A stretch of DNA of 38,694 bases from a virus, in IMG/VR virus record IMGVR_UViG_3300021961_000245, positions 1 to 38,694 of that record; one strand, 5' to 3'. Each line of letters opens with the position of its first letter. Within the stretch, counting starts at the first letter, position 1. Below the pieces are notes generated by a model. That model was not told the origin of the DNA. It saw nothing but the letters and a program-made list of their open reading frames with translations, and made no database searches. This document shows positions 22,231-29,148 of the stretch, one piece after another. A program made the position numbers and the translations under genes.

Positions 22231-23826
22231 ATGTTAACTAAGAAAATTGCAGATTTCAGTGCTGATCTTCTCGATACAGTAAGAGGTGTTCTTGGCGAAG
22301 CTAAGAAGTGCCCAGCCGATTGCGAGTGCGAAAAGTGCGAAGCAGAAGAAAATGAAGTAGAAGAAGGATACGTTCCTACTGCCGACGAGCCGACTGAAGC
22401 TAACAAGAAGACAGCTCAGAAGATTCGCGACATGATGGCCAAAGAAAAGAAGCCAGTCAAGGAAGATGCAGAGCAGATCGATGAAACTGCAAAGATCGTT
22501 GCCCATCTTCAAAAGCGTTATGGTGATAACATTCGCAAGAGCCACGTTCGCTCGGCAGCCAGTGATTTCGGTGTTGATGCATCGAAGCTAGCAAAAGCAG
22601 TACGCGCTAAGTTGGGCAAAAATATGCTTGATGAAGAAGAGCAGATCGATGAGATCTCATCTGATATGGCGCATCGTTACCTAAAAGGAAAGCGTGAAAG
22701 AGATTATGATATTAGTCCAGATGGCAAATCCAGCAAATTAAAGAAGCCGCAGTCTTTTGACAAGATGAATAAAGATATGAAGAGCACTGTGCGCGCGCTC
22801 AAAACAATTGAAAAGGCTAAGAAAGCCAATGAAGATGTAGAGCATACCAATTGCGGAACTCCTGATTGTTGCGGACAATGCGATACAGCTGCGCCGATCA
22901 ATGAGATCTCAAAGGGAACACTTGGCCGTTACATTAACAAAGCCAAAGATTCTATCGATATGGCTTCTTATAGACAAGGTCACAAAGAAGCTCACGGTAG
23001 TTCTTCGAAGCCACTTGAAAAGAAGTTGACAAAGCGTCATAAAGGTATTTCAACTGCGGTTAGCAAGCTGACGAAGGAAGAGTCCGAGCAGATCGATGAA
23101 CTCTCGAAGGGAACAATGGGTCGTTACATCAACAAAGCTGCCACAAAAATGGGCAGTCAAGGTGTTACCGCTGGTCTGAAGATTGCTGCAGATGAAAAGT
23201 CAAGCAAGAACTTCAAGGACATGGGCAAGCGCGAAAAGGGTATCAAACTCGCTGTCAATAAGCTGACCAAGGAAGAGCAGGACTTTGTTGACTCGCTGAA
23301 CGATGAAATGTTCGAAGGCATGGATAATGATATGCCTAAAGGCTTGGAAGACAGATCACCTCGCGGTAGAGCTAGAAATGCAATGGGTCGTGCCATTGCA
23401 AAAAAAGAGCGTAACCTTGCAAGAGCTCGTAAAGAAATGAACAAGGAAGAAACAGAAATCACTGAAGCGCGTGGTCGTCCGAAGAAGGCTGGCGCCAAGG
23501 ATTTCACGATCCATCCGAAGACAAAAGAAAAGCTCATGCACAATAATCCTGAGCATATGAAGAAGATCGAAGCTCTTCAGAAGAACAAAGTTCTCGAGAA
23601 GCCGAAGGTTGAAGCCGGCCAGCACATCATGAATCAGCTTTCAAAGGCAAAGACATCGATGCTAGGTGGCAGCACGATTCACTTTACACATGGTGACTCG
23701 AAGCATGTTTCTGGTACTCATGCCGCAAAGCTTCTGTCTAAATATGCAGGCATGAAGCCGAATGAGAAAGAAGACTTCCAAAAGAAGATCGGCCACTCAC
23801 ACGAACAACTAATGAAGCACGTATAA
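22231..23826 (+). CDS. Repeat-rich Lys/Glu late protein
   Basis: A 531-residue charged protein of unknown function. A Cys-rich N-terminal segment (CPADCECEKC, about 30-39) and NCGTPDCCGQC (about 208-218) could bind metal. The motif IDExSKGTxGRYINKA occurs at about 225 and 290 as part of two 65-residue repeats that end with AVxKLTKEE; a related EQIDEIS is at 135-142. A module KSHVRSAASDFGVDASKLAKAV (about 103-125) recurs in the gene at 25550. Such tags appear in many late proteins of marine T4-like phages. CGGAG precedes the ATG. Role in the particle is inferred. Confidence 0.75.
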   Translation: MLTKKIADFSADLLDTVRGVLGEAKKCPADCECEKCEAEENEVEEGYVPTADEPTEANKKTAQKIRDMMAKEKKPVKEDAEQIDETAKIVAHLQKRYGDNIRKSHVRSAASDFGVDASKLAKAVRAKLGKNMLDEEEQIDEISSDMAHRYLKGKRERDYDISPDGKSSKLKKPQSFDKMNKDMKSTVRALKTIEKAKKANEDVEHTNCGTPDCCGQCDTAAPINEISKGTLGRYINKAKDSIDMASYRQGHKEAHGSSSKPLEKKLTKRHKGISTAVSKLTKEESEQIDELSKGTMGRYINKAATKMGSQGVTAGLKIAADEKSSKNFKDMGKREKGIKLAVNKLTKEEQDFVDSLNDEMFEGMDNDMPKGLEDRSPRGRARNAMGRAIAKKERNLARARKEMNKEETEITEARGRPKKAGAKDFTIHPKTKEKLMHNNPEHMKKIEALQKNKVLEKPKVEAGQHIMNQLSKAKTSMLGGSTIHFTHGDSKHVSGTHAAKLLSKYAGMKPNEKEDFQKKIGHSHEQLMKHV

Positions 23827-23834
23827 GGTGTATC

Positions 23835-24014
23835 ATGGCAATTAATGTCGGAACTTTTATAGTAAAAAATACGGTTGTTGAAAACGAAAAAGCTGAGCCT
23901 TTACCAAAAGTTGCACAGATGGAAGAAGGCACTGTCGTTCATAATGGTAAACCTAAAAAGTTTAATAAAAAAATGTCAGCATACATGATTGATATGCTTA
24001 CATCCGAAGAATGA
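23835..24014 (+). CDS. Small hypothetical late protein
   Basis: A 59-residue protein (MAINVGTFIVKNTVVENEK at the start; C-terminus FNKKMSAYMIDMLTSEE). No recognised motif. AAGGTG lies seven to twelve bases upstream of ATG 23835, and the gene exactly fills the gap between two late genes. Its stop codon lies within the next late promoter. Function unknown. Confidence 0.7.
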   Translation: MAINVGTFIVKNTVVENEKAEPLPKVAQMEEGTVVHNGKPKKFNKKMSAYMIDMLTSEE

Positions 24015-24020
24015 TAAATA
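24013..24020 (+). promoter_or_regulatory. T4-type late promoter (GATAAATA)
   Basis: One mismatch to consensus, overlapping the preceding stop; TAGGAG and the ATG at 24049 follow. Confidence 0.65.
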
Positions 24021-24048
24021 AAACAAAGAATCTTTAGGAGAAACTAAG

Positions 24049-24900
24049 ATGGCTCAATGGGGCAATACAGACGATGCTGCAAACTCGGTCCTATGGGCCA
24101 CAACTGCAGTGAACAAAACACCTAACACAGTAAACCAAACTGCGCTGTTTGGTAACACCACTGTCGGCGCATTTACTGCTGGCGAAGCAGTAGGCCAATT
24201 CGGTCTTGATGTAAACGAAATTTCTGTTGCTATCGGTAATACGGCAGTAGCTCAGTATGTTATTACAAATGCTGGTTCTGGTTATGCTGCAAACGCGGCG
24301 GTCACAGTTGCAAATACATCTGGTGGAGCAAACACTCTTGCTGCTAACTCAACAGTATCAGGTGGTCGTGTAACTGCACTGACAGCAAACGGCACGGTGA
24401 TTCGCGGTTACACCGCTGCACCAGCAGTAACAATCGCTGCGCCAGCTGCACAAAACTTCAATGCTAACTCGGCTGTCACAAATGCTACAGATGCTATTGC
24501 GATCACAACTGCAAACAGCTTCTTCCTAGCAGGTGATAAGGTAACATACACCGTTGCAACAGGTAATACCGCTCTGACAAATCTAACATCAGGTGGAACA
24601 TATTACATCAAGACATCGAACACCACGGCCGTAACTCTTACGACTGCTCCAAACGGTGATACCATCGACCTTACAAAGGGCTTGACAGAAACTGGTCACT
24701 CTCTGACAGGTGAAACAGCTACAGCTGTTGCGGTTCTAACAGGTCGCGGTTACATCGATGGTGCTGCTCACACTGGTTGGGTTCTTCGTACAGTTGGCAC
24801 TGGTGGTCGTGCAGGTCGTGTTCAGTATGAAACACTTGTTGCATTCGGCGGTAACTTCTCAACCGACGCATCTGACGACGCTATTATTCACGACGCGTAA
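24049..24900 (+). CDS. Virion structural protein (putative)
   Basis: A 283-residue Ala/Thr/Asn/Gly-rich beta protein with no Cys. N-terminal MAQWGNTDDAANSVLWATTAVNK and the C-terminal HTGWVLRTVGTGGRAGRVQYET are patterns I recall from structural proteins of marine T4-like phages. The middle has repeat-like Ig/beta-sandwich stretches (VTVANTSGGANT, VTIAAPAAQN). A strong late promoter and a GGAG site precede it. Probably an abundant particle protein; exact location (head decoration, neck or tail) unknown. Confidence 0.8.
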   Translation: MAQWGNTDDAANSVLWATTAVNKTPNTVNQTALFGNTTVGAFTAGEAVGQFGLDVNEISVAIGNTAVAQYVITNAGSGYAANAAVTVANTSGGANTLAANSTVSGGRVTALTANGTVIRGYTAAPAVTIAAPAAQNFNANSAVTNATDAIAITTANSFFLAGDKVTYTVATGNTALTNLTSGGTYYIKTSNTTAVTLTTAPNGDTIDLTKGLTETGHSLTGETATAVAVLTGRGYIDGAAHTGWVLRTVGTGGRAGRVQYETLVAFGGNFSTDASDDAIIHDA

Positions 24901-24909
24901 GGATAAAAA

Positions 24910-25161
24910 ATGAGTGATCGTGCCAAGAAAATACCTGAACTAAATTCGATTGGCACGGCCAACACGTCGATCGCTAGCGGAGACCTCTTCATTGTAGAGG
25001 ACGTCTCCGCTAACACGACAAAGAACGCTACGCTCTCAACTCTTCGTAAAGCTATGTTTCAAGGACCATACGCTAACGATTCAGTAGCTAATACTAACGG
25101 TGTTGCACTCGGCCAAGCGTATTATACGGCCGATGGGAGCGTAAAAGTAAGAATTGCCTAA
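24910..25161 (+). CDS. Small virion-associated protein (putative)
   Basis: An 83-residue protein with the pattern KIPELNSIGTANTSIASGDLFIVED, similar to the N-terminal attachment segment of tail-fibre or adaptor proteins in phages, where xIPELxxxxxxxxxDxxxVxD recurs. The C-terminus GQAYYTADGSVKVRIA is short. It could be a stand-alone adaptor. Contains a strong predicted RNA hairpin (24976-25011). TAATG overlap with the next gene. Confidence 0.7.
   Translation: MSDRAKKIPELNSIGTANTSIASGDLFIVEDVSANTTKNATLSTLRKAMFQGPYANDSVANTNGVALGQAYYTADGSVKVRIA
24976..25011 (+). other. Strong inverted repeat inside a coding sequence
   Basis: AGCGGAGAC (24976-24984) is perfectly complementary to GTCTCCGCT (25003-25011); an inner CTCT/AGAG pair extends the stem. 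No T-run follows, so it is not a standard terminator. Confidence 0.7.
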
Positions 25162-25550
25162 TGATTGAAAAACTTGATGATTCCAATTTCTTGATATATG
25201 CTGCTAAGTGTTATGATAATCCGCAATGTTTTGAGGATCTTGAATTTTACGAAGACTTAGCCAGATTCAAATATATTAAGAGATTGCTTAATCGCTATGA
25301 AGAGTCCGGAGAATTAAAAGATAGATTAATCGTCAACCATCTCGTTGTCTTGTATAACGTGTTTGGTAACGAAGCTACAAGATTACTCTTCTTTAAATTG
25401 GACGGCTATCACCATATGTTGAAGCCGTTCATCGTTTTATTAGGTAGGCTTCCTGAGAAGATACCGAATATAGGCATAGATAATAAAACTATTTTGACTA
25501 GTGATATTGTTGCAGACGAAGTCATAGTACAGAAACTAAGGAAGATTTAA
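25161..25550 (+). CDS. Conserved late phage protein of unknown function
   Basis: A 129-residue, mainly helical protein. FLIYAAKCYDNPQC, FYEDLARFKYIKRLLNRYEESGELKDRLIVNHLVVLYNVFG and the LFFKL block form a pattern I recognise from many marine T4-like phages (DUF7207-like, from memory), always beside structural genes. No catalytic motif. Overlaps both neighbours as TAATG, so it is translated with the structural cluster. Confidence 0.8.
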   Translation: MIEKLDDSNFLIYAAKCYDNPQCFEDLEFYEDLARFKYIKRLLNRYEESGELKDRLIVNHLVVLYNVFGNEATRLLFFKLDGYHHMLKPFIVLLGRLPEKIPNIGIDNKTILTSDIVADEVIVQKLRKI

Positions 25551-26425
25551 TGGCCAATAAAGAGAAGCAAGAGTACGACTACGAAGGCGACATGGCCATG
25601 TCGCAACTCAAGTCTATCATTGCCAACGCTCAGCGTATGCATGATATGCTGAAGGTAGATACGAATCTTCCTGAATGGGTACAGTCGAAGATTACTTTGG
25701 CAGAAGACTACATTTCGACTGCTTCGAACTATATGCAAGGTGAGATGAGTGAAGAAGTAAACATAGACAAGTATGCTGATTCGTTGATAAAGCGCGACAA
25801 ACAAAATCTTAGTAAAAGCCACGTAGTCCATGCGGCGCGTGTTGCAGGTGTAGATCATAAGAAACTTATGGCTGCTGTTAATCAAAAAGTGGGACGCATT
25901 AAAGAAGAAACTCTTGACGAACTTTCAAGTAAAACCCTTTTTAGTTATGGTAAGAAAGCGAGAAAAGAAGCTGAAAAGCGCAATGAGCCTATGCATCGCT
26001 ATAGCGGTCGTTTGATGGCAAGCAAAAAAACTAACCCCGCGCGCGGAGGATATAAACTTACTAAAGTAGCTGCAACATTTGGAGAAGAAGTTACTCATTC
26101 TGTACATGTCAAGACATATGACTCGCATGGCGAAAAGCAGATGAACTCGCCAGAATTCAAGAAGCATGTTACTGCACACGGTGGCGAACTAGATTATGCA
26201 TCTGATAAAGGTGCAGCCTTTAAGTTCAATTCAGCATCACATGCTGCTGCGTTTCATCGTGGCGTTCAATCAAAGTTTAAAGAACTTGATTCAGAACACG
26301 ATATGCACGAAGAAGTTGCAGTGAATTCTGTTGGTTCTGGCCAAGTTGCAGGCCTACAAGGTGAACCGCCTGTAAGAAAGAAAAAGAAAAACGTCATGTC
26401 TTTCAATAGATTTATGAAGAAGTAA
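25550..26425 (+). CDS. Modular late protein sharing repeats with the 531-residue protein
   Basis: A 291-residue protein. The N-terminal domain (YEGDMAMSQLKSIIANAQRMHDML...LPEWVQSKITLAEDYISTASNYM) is a conserved block of marine T4-like late proteins. It is followed by KSHVVHAARVAGVDHKKLMAAV and LDELSSKTLFSYGKKA, the same module types found in the gene at 22231. A third part (about 180-250) contains HVKTYDSHGEKQMNSPEFKKHVTAHGG. The C-terminus KKKKNVMSFNRFMKK is basic. Function unknown; likely particle-associated or packaged. Confidence 0.75.
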   Translation: MANKEKQEYDYEGDMAMSQLKSIIANAQRMHDMLKVDTNLPEWVQSKITLAEDYISTASNYMQGEMSEEVNIDKYADSLIKRDKQNLSKSHVVHAARVAGVDHKKLMAAVNQKVGRIKEETLDELSSKTLFSYGKKARKEAEKRNEPMHRYSGRLMASKKTNPARGGYKLTKVAATFGEEVTHSVHVKTYDSHGEKQMNSPEFKKHVTAHGGELDYASDKGAAFKFNSASHAAAFHRGVQSKFKELDSEHDMHEEVAVNSVGSGQVAGLQGEPPVRKKKKNVMSFNRFMKK

Positions 26426-26426
26426 T

Positions 26427-26939
26427 ATGTTTGGAATGATCCCACTACCATACAAACTGCTTGCCATCGGCGCGGCTCTGGTTGGTGTGTTCGTCTTTGG
26501 TTATATGAAAGGATCTGCTTATGCTGAAGCTGAACTGGCTCGTTTCTCTGCACAAAAGAGTGAGCAAATCGCGGAATTGGAGCGGAAGAATTCTGAGATT
26601 TCTACTCAGGTAGTTACTGAATATGTTGATAGAACAAACACAATTAGAGAGAAAGAATATGTATATCGCGACGTCGTTAAAAACTCTGTTCCTAGCCAGC
26701 ACGATATGTCTAACGGCTGGGTGTACACGCACGACCTTAGTGCCACATCCGGTGATGCCGACTCCGCCAGAGCTTCTGATGCGAGCCCCTCAGGAATTAC
26801 AGACACTACAGCCCTCCTCGCCATCATCGGAAACTACTCCAGATGCCAGCAAAACGCCGAGCAACTCAGACAGCTCCAGCAATGGATAATTCAGAATAAA
26901 GAAGCTGTTGATGCCATGGCAAAAGAGAAAAAGAAATGA
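26427..26939 (+). CDS. Rz: Inner-membrane spanin (i-spanin, Rz-like)
   Basis: A 170-residue protein with one N-terminal transmembrane helix (about 10-27, LLAIGAALVGVFVFGYMKG) followed by a long periplasmic coiled coil (AELARFSAQKSEQIAELERKNSE) and a C-terminal helix, the layout of Rz. i-Spanins join outer-membrane partners to disrupt the outer membrane after the wall is broken. A second gene with lipoprotein features is completely nested in the +1 frame (26659-26889), as in lambda Rz/Rz1; this nesting is strong support. Function follows from architecture, not residue identity. Confidence 0.85.
   Translation: MFGMIPLPYKLLAIGAALVGVFVFGYMKGSAYAEAELARFSAQKSEQIAELERKNSEISTQVVTEYVDRTNTIREKEYVYRDVVKNSVPSQHDMSNGWVYTHDLSATSGDADSARASDASPSGITDTTALLAIIGNYSRCQQNAEQLRQLQQWIIQNKEAVDAMAKEKKK
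26659..26889 (+). CDS. Rz1: Outer-membrane lipoprotein spanin (o-spanin, Rz1-like), nested in Rz
   Basis: A 76-residue protein wholly inside the i-spanin gene in another frame. Signal peptide MYIATSLKTLFLASTICLTAGC with candidate acylated C22 (T-A-G-C, Leu at -4), then a short mature part rich in Pro, Thr and Ser (PHPVMPTPPELL, then PSSPSSETTPDASKTPSNSDSSS) as in Rz1 proteins. ATG 26659 follows a GAGAGAAAG purine stretch; an upstream in-frame start at 26623 would put extra charged residues before the signal. Expected to be inserted in the outer membrane and bind the i-spanin. Confidence 0.85.
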   Translation: MYIATSLKTLFLASTICLTAGCTRTTLVPHPVMPTPPELLMRAPQELQTLQPSSPSSETTPDASKTPSNSDSSSNG

Positions 26940-27151
26940 AGAAGTTTAAAGACGTACCAGAAGAAGACAACTCAAACGACAGTTTGATTACTATCATTGC
27001 CAACTCTCTCAATAGAGCGAGCAGCGGTAATAAAGATGATACGCGCGGTCTATTACTTTTGATCGCCGCTCTGGGACTTCTTAATCTTTCGAAAGAAGGG
27101 CTTCCTGCAAGTGTCGCAAGAAAGCTCGCATCAACATCAAATAGAAAATAG
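26936..27151 (+). CDS. Small hypothetical protein in the lysis cassette
   Basis: A 71-residue protein with charged N-terminus (MKKFKDVPEEDNSND) and a hydrophobic centre (TRGLLLLIAALGLLNL, about 41-57) that may be a membrane or amphipathic helix. Overlaps the Rz gene by ATGA and is followed by other membrane-protein genes, so a lysis-accessory role is possible. Family not recognised. Confidence 0.7.
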   Translation: MKKFKDVPEEDNSNDSLITIIANSLNRASSGNKDDTRGLLLLIAALGLLNLSKEGLPASVARKLASTSNRK

Positions 27152-27163
27152 GCGGAGATTCAC

Positions 27164-27346
27164 ATGTGGGAAAAAATTAAAAAGTGGTTTGGTTTTCTTG
27201 ATCTGAATAAAGACGGCAACGTAACAGCAGAAGATCTTGAACTTGCGCGTGCACTTGCTGACAAGAAAGCTAAAGAAGCAAACGAAACTTTGAATGCGGT
27301 TGTAGAAGCTGCTGATAAAATTAAGAAGGTTAGAAGAAAGAAATGA
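27164..27346 (+). CDS. Small EF-hand protein
   Basis: A 60-residue protein. DLNKDGNVTAED (D13-D24) fits a canonical 12-residue calcium-binding EF-hand loop (Asp/Asn at 1, 3, 5, Gly at 6, hydrophobic at 8), except that position 12 is Asp instead of Glu, as in some dockerins. Flanked by an amphipathic N-terminal helix (MWEKIKKWFGFL) and a charged C-terminal helix. Single EF-hands often dimerise. It sits in the lysis cassette, coupled to the next membrane protein by ATGA. Role unknown. Confidence 0.75.
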   Translation: MWEKIKKWFGFLDLNKDGNVTAEDLELARALADKKAKEANETLNAVVEAADKIKKVRRKK

Positions 27347-27792
27347 GTCTAATGTCGTTTTTCTCATCACCACCGATTACTAGCTTCGAACAACTCGAGC
27401 TTGAAAAGGGTAAGATCCAGTTGACCATCATGAAGATGGCTGCAGCTGTTCTCGGATCAATTATGGTAGCAGTTGTATTCATCTTCCTCATTGGTATGTT
27501 TATGCCAAACGAGCTGATCGACAACAACGAGATCTTTAAGATTATCGGTCCTGCGTTCTCTACCATTGTTGGAGCCTTCGTTGGTGCTTTCGCTACAATG
27601 ATGGGCATGAAGGTTACTGAACTTGACACTAACGTCAAGACACAGGAACTTGGCAAGACAGATCATAAGGAACTGGCTGAAGCTCATAAGATCAATGCAG
27701 AAGCTGAATCGATTGAAACAGAAAATGAAATTAAAATGATGGCTGCAATCGATAAATACAAAGACAGCGACGAGGATTACGGTCCTTTCTAA
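27343..27792 (+). CDS. Holin-like membrane protein
   Basis: A 149-residue protein with two transmembrane helices (about 32-52, AAAVLGSIMVAVVFIFLIGMF; 67-90, IIGPAFSTIVGAFVGAFATM) and a long acidic cytoplasmic-type tail with Glu-rich helix (KELAEAHKINAEAESIETENE). Location between the spanins and a holin-type protein suggests a lysis function, but the C-terminal helix is longer than in typical holins. A second in-frame ATG at 27352 is possible. Confidence 0.65.
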   Translation: MSLMSFFSSPPITSFEQLELEKGKIQLTIMKMAAAVLGSIMVAVVFIFLIGMFMPNELIDNNEIFKIIGPAFSTIVGAFVGAFATMMGMKVTELDTNVKTQELGKTDHKELAEAHKINAEAESIETENEIKMMAAIDKYKDSDEDYGPF

Positions 27793-27823
27793 ATTATGAT
27801 TTCGTTCACTCACGGAGTCTAAT

Positions 27824-28063
27824 ATGTTTAAGAAAATAAAGGATCTGATTTTCCAGACATTTACTGGAAAAGATAATAAGACGCTTGATCTTGGTAGAAT
27901 TCTATGGGCCAAAGGCGTAATGCTTTTCTTTGGTCTATCAATCTACGACATCTATCGCGGTGCAGAATTTGATGCATCGACATGGGGTGTCGGACTTGGC
28001 GCCGTTCTTGCGGCAGGTGGTGCAGCTCTTGCACTCAAAGCTGGAACGGAACCTACTGAGTAA
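27824..28063 (+). CDS. Holin-like small membrane protein
   Basis: A 79-residue protein: MFKKIKDLIFQTFTGKDNKTLD at the N-terminus, a hydrophobic segment at about 27-45 (WAKGVMLFFGLSIYDIY) and a C-terminal glycine/alanine-rich helix (WGVGLGAVLAAGGAALALKAG). This sequence type is commonly found next to lysis genes in proteobacterial phages and is usually called a holin or holin accessory, from memory. CGGAG precedes the ATG. Coupled by TAATG to the next gene. Confidence 0.75.
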   Translation: MFKKIKDLIFQTFTGKDNKTLDLGRILWAKGVMLFFGLSIYDIYRGAEFDASTWGVGLGAVLAAGGAALALKAGTEPTE

Positions 28064-28539
28064 TGGCAACACCGTCGGTCAATAAGCTAGCTGAAGACGT
28101 GTCGTATCTGAATAGAGATATGGCTGTCGTCAATACGCTTGTTGGCCGTTTGGATATGACTATCGACAAACTTACTGATATTTCAAGTAACGTATCGAAT
28201 CTTCTTGCTGTTCACGAAACGAAGTTGACTTCCCAGGAAATCATAAGTAAACAACTATCAGATTTAGTGGAAGCACGCAGAGTGGAAACAGACGATAAGG
28301 TTCAACTACTACACGAAAGAATTTCTTCAGGAGAGCGCGAGCTAAAAGCCAACATCGACGAACAGTACGATGAACTCATGAAAGAAATTAAAGAAATGAG
28401 AGCTGAATCTGCCGCTCAACACACTACTCTGAGCGATAGAATTACTGCCATGGAAAAATGGATGTGGACAGTCATCGGAGGATCTGCTATCGTTGGCGGC
28501 ATTATCGCTCTTATTCCATGGAGTTCATTCATAGGTTAG
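28063..28539 (+). CDS. Coiled-coil protein with C-terminal membrane anchor
   Basis: A 158-residue protein with a long coiled coil (about 10-130; e.g. LNRDMAVVNTLVGRLDMTIDKL, then KLTSQEIISKQLSDLVEARR) and a C-terminal transmembrane helix (WMWTVIGGSAIVGGIIALIPW, about 133-153). The layout resembles XhlA-type lysis accessory proteins that partner holins, and DUF7201-like proteins of T4-like phages. Starts inside the stop of the holin-like gene. Role is inferred from layout and neighbours. Confidence 0.7.
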   Translation: MATPSVNKLAEDVSYLNRDMAVVNTLVGRLDMTIDKLTDISSNVSNLLAVHETKLTSQEIISKQLSDLVEARRVETDDKVQLLHERISSGERELKANIDEQYDELMKEIKEMRAESAAQHTTLSDRITAMEKWMWTVIGGSAIVGGIIALIPWSSFIG

Positions 28540-28547
28540 GATATATT

Positions 28548-29090
28548 ATGAGACGCGTGATTGACAACTTCTTGCCAAGAAGTTATTTTAATGAAATAAA
28601 ACAGATGATTGAACATCCAGCATTTCGTTGGAACTTCTCATCGATACTTCCTGAAGGATACAACGGCCAGACTGAAAAAGACTGGTACTTCATGAAGAGA
28701 ATATACTCAGAACATGAACACATCGAAGATGCTGCTGGATACTGGCAAACGATCAGACCGATGTTCTATTTCTTTGAAGAAAAACTCAACTTCATTACAG
28801 AACATATCATCAGCGTAAATGTCAATAGCATGATGAATCAAGGCCGTAAGCGCGCGCATGGTTGGCACAATGATTGCCCGCATAAACATTACGTGGCTCT
28901 GTTCTATATTAACACATGTAATACAGCTCCCACATTATTCGAAGACGGAGAAGAAGTCGATCACATCGAGAATCGATTACTGTTCTTCGAAGGCGGAGAT
29001 CATATTGATAATCGACACAGTACTAATCTTCCATTAGATGTTGAAAGAAGATTGGCAATTAATTTTAATCTTCAAGGCTCTTTGTTCTAA
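28548..29090 (+). CDS. 2-oxoglutarate/Fe(II)-dependent oxygenase
   Basis: A 180-residue member of the prolyl-4-hydroxylase-type dioxygenases. Iron ligands: H107-N-D109 in GWHNDCPH and distal H157 in DNRHST, followed by a 2-oxoglutarate-binding Arg (RRLAINF, about 168). N-terminal VIDNFLPRSYFNEIKQMI is typical of phage members. Substrate may be a protein side chain, nucleobase or glycan and is not predictable. ATG 28548 follows AGGATATAT; an upstream GTG in frame at 28458 would overlap the previous gene and is rejected. Confidence 0.85.
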   Translation: MRRVIDNFLPRSYFNEIKQMIEHPAFRWNFSSILPEGYNGQTEKDWYFMKRIYSEHEHIEDAAGYWQTIRPMFYFFEEKLNFITEHIISVNVNSMMNQGRKRAHGWHNDCPHKHYVALFYINTCNTAPTLFEDGEEVDHIENRLLFFEGGDHIDNRHSTNLPLDVERRLAINFNLQGSLF

Positions 29091-29097
29091 ATAAACA

Positions 29098-29125
29098 TGT
29101 ACAATAATCACCAATTGTGTATAAT
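29098..29125 (+). promoter_or_regulatory. Sigma70-like phage promoter upstream of primase
   Basis: TGTACA (29098-29103), a 16-base spacer, perfect TATAAT (29120-29125). Expected start near 29132, with GGAG shortly before the ATG at 29149. Likely drives the primase-thyX-nrd region. Confidence 0.75.
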
Positions 29126-29148
29126 GAAGTTAACAGATTGGAGTTATT

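Noticed and set aside
28458-28547. Extended N-terminus for the oxygenase
   Set aside because: Would overlap the coiled-coil membrane gene by 82 bases and adds a His/Arg-rich out-of-family stretch; ATG 28548 gives the family-type start.
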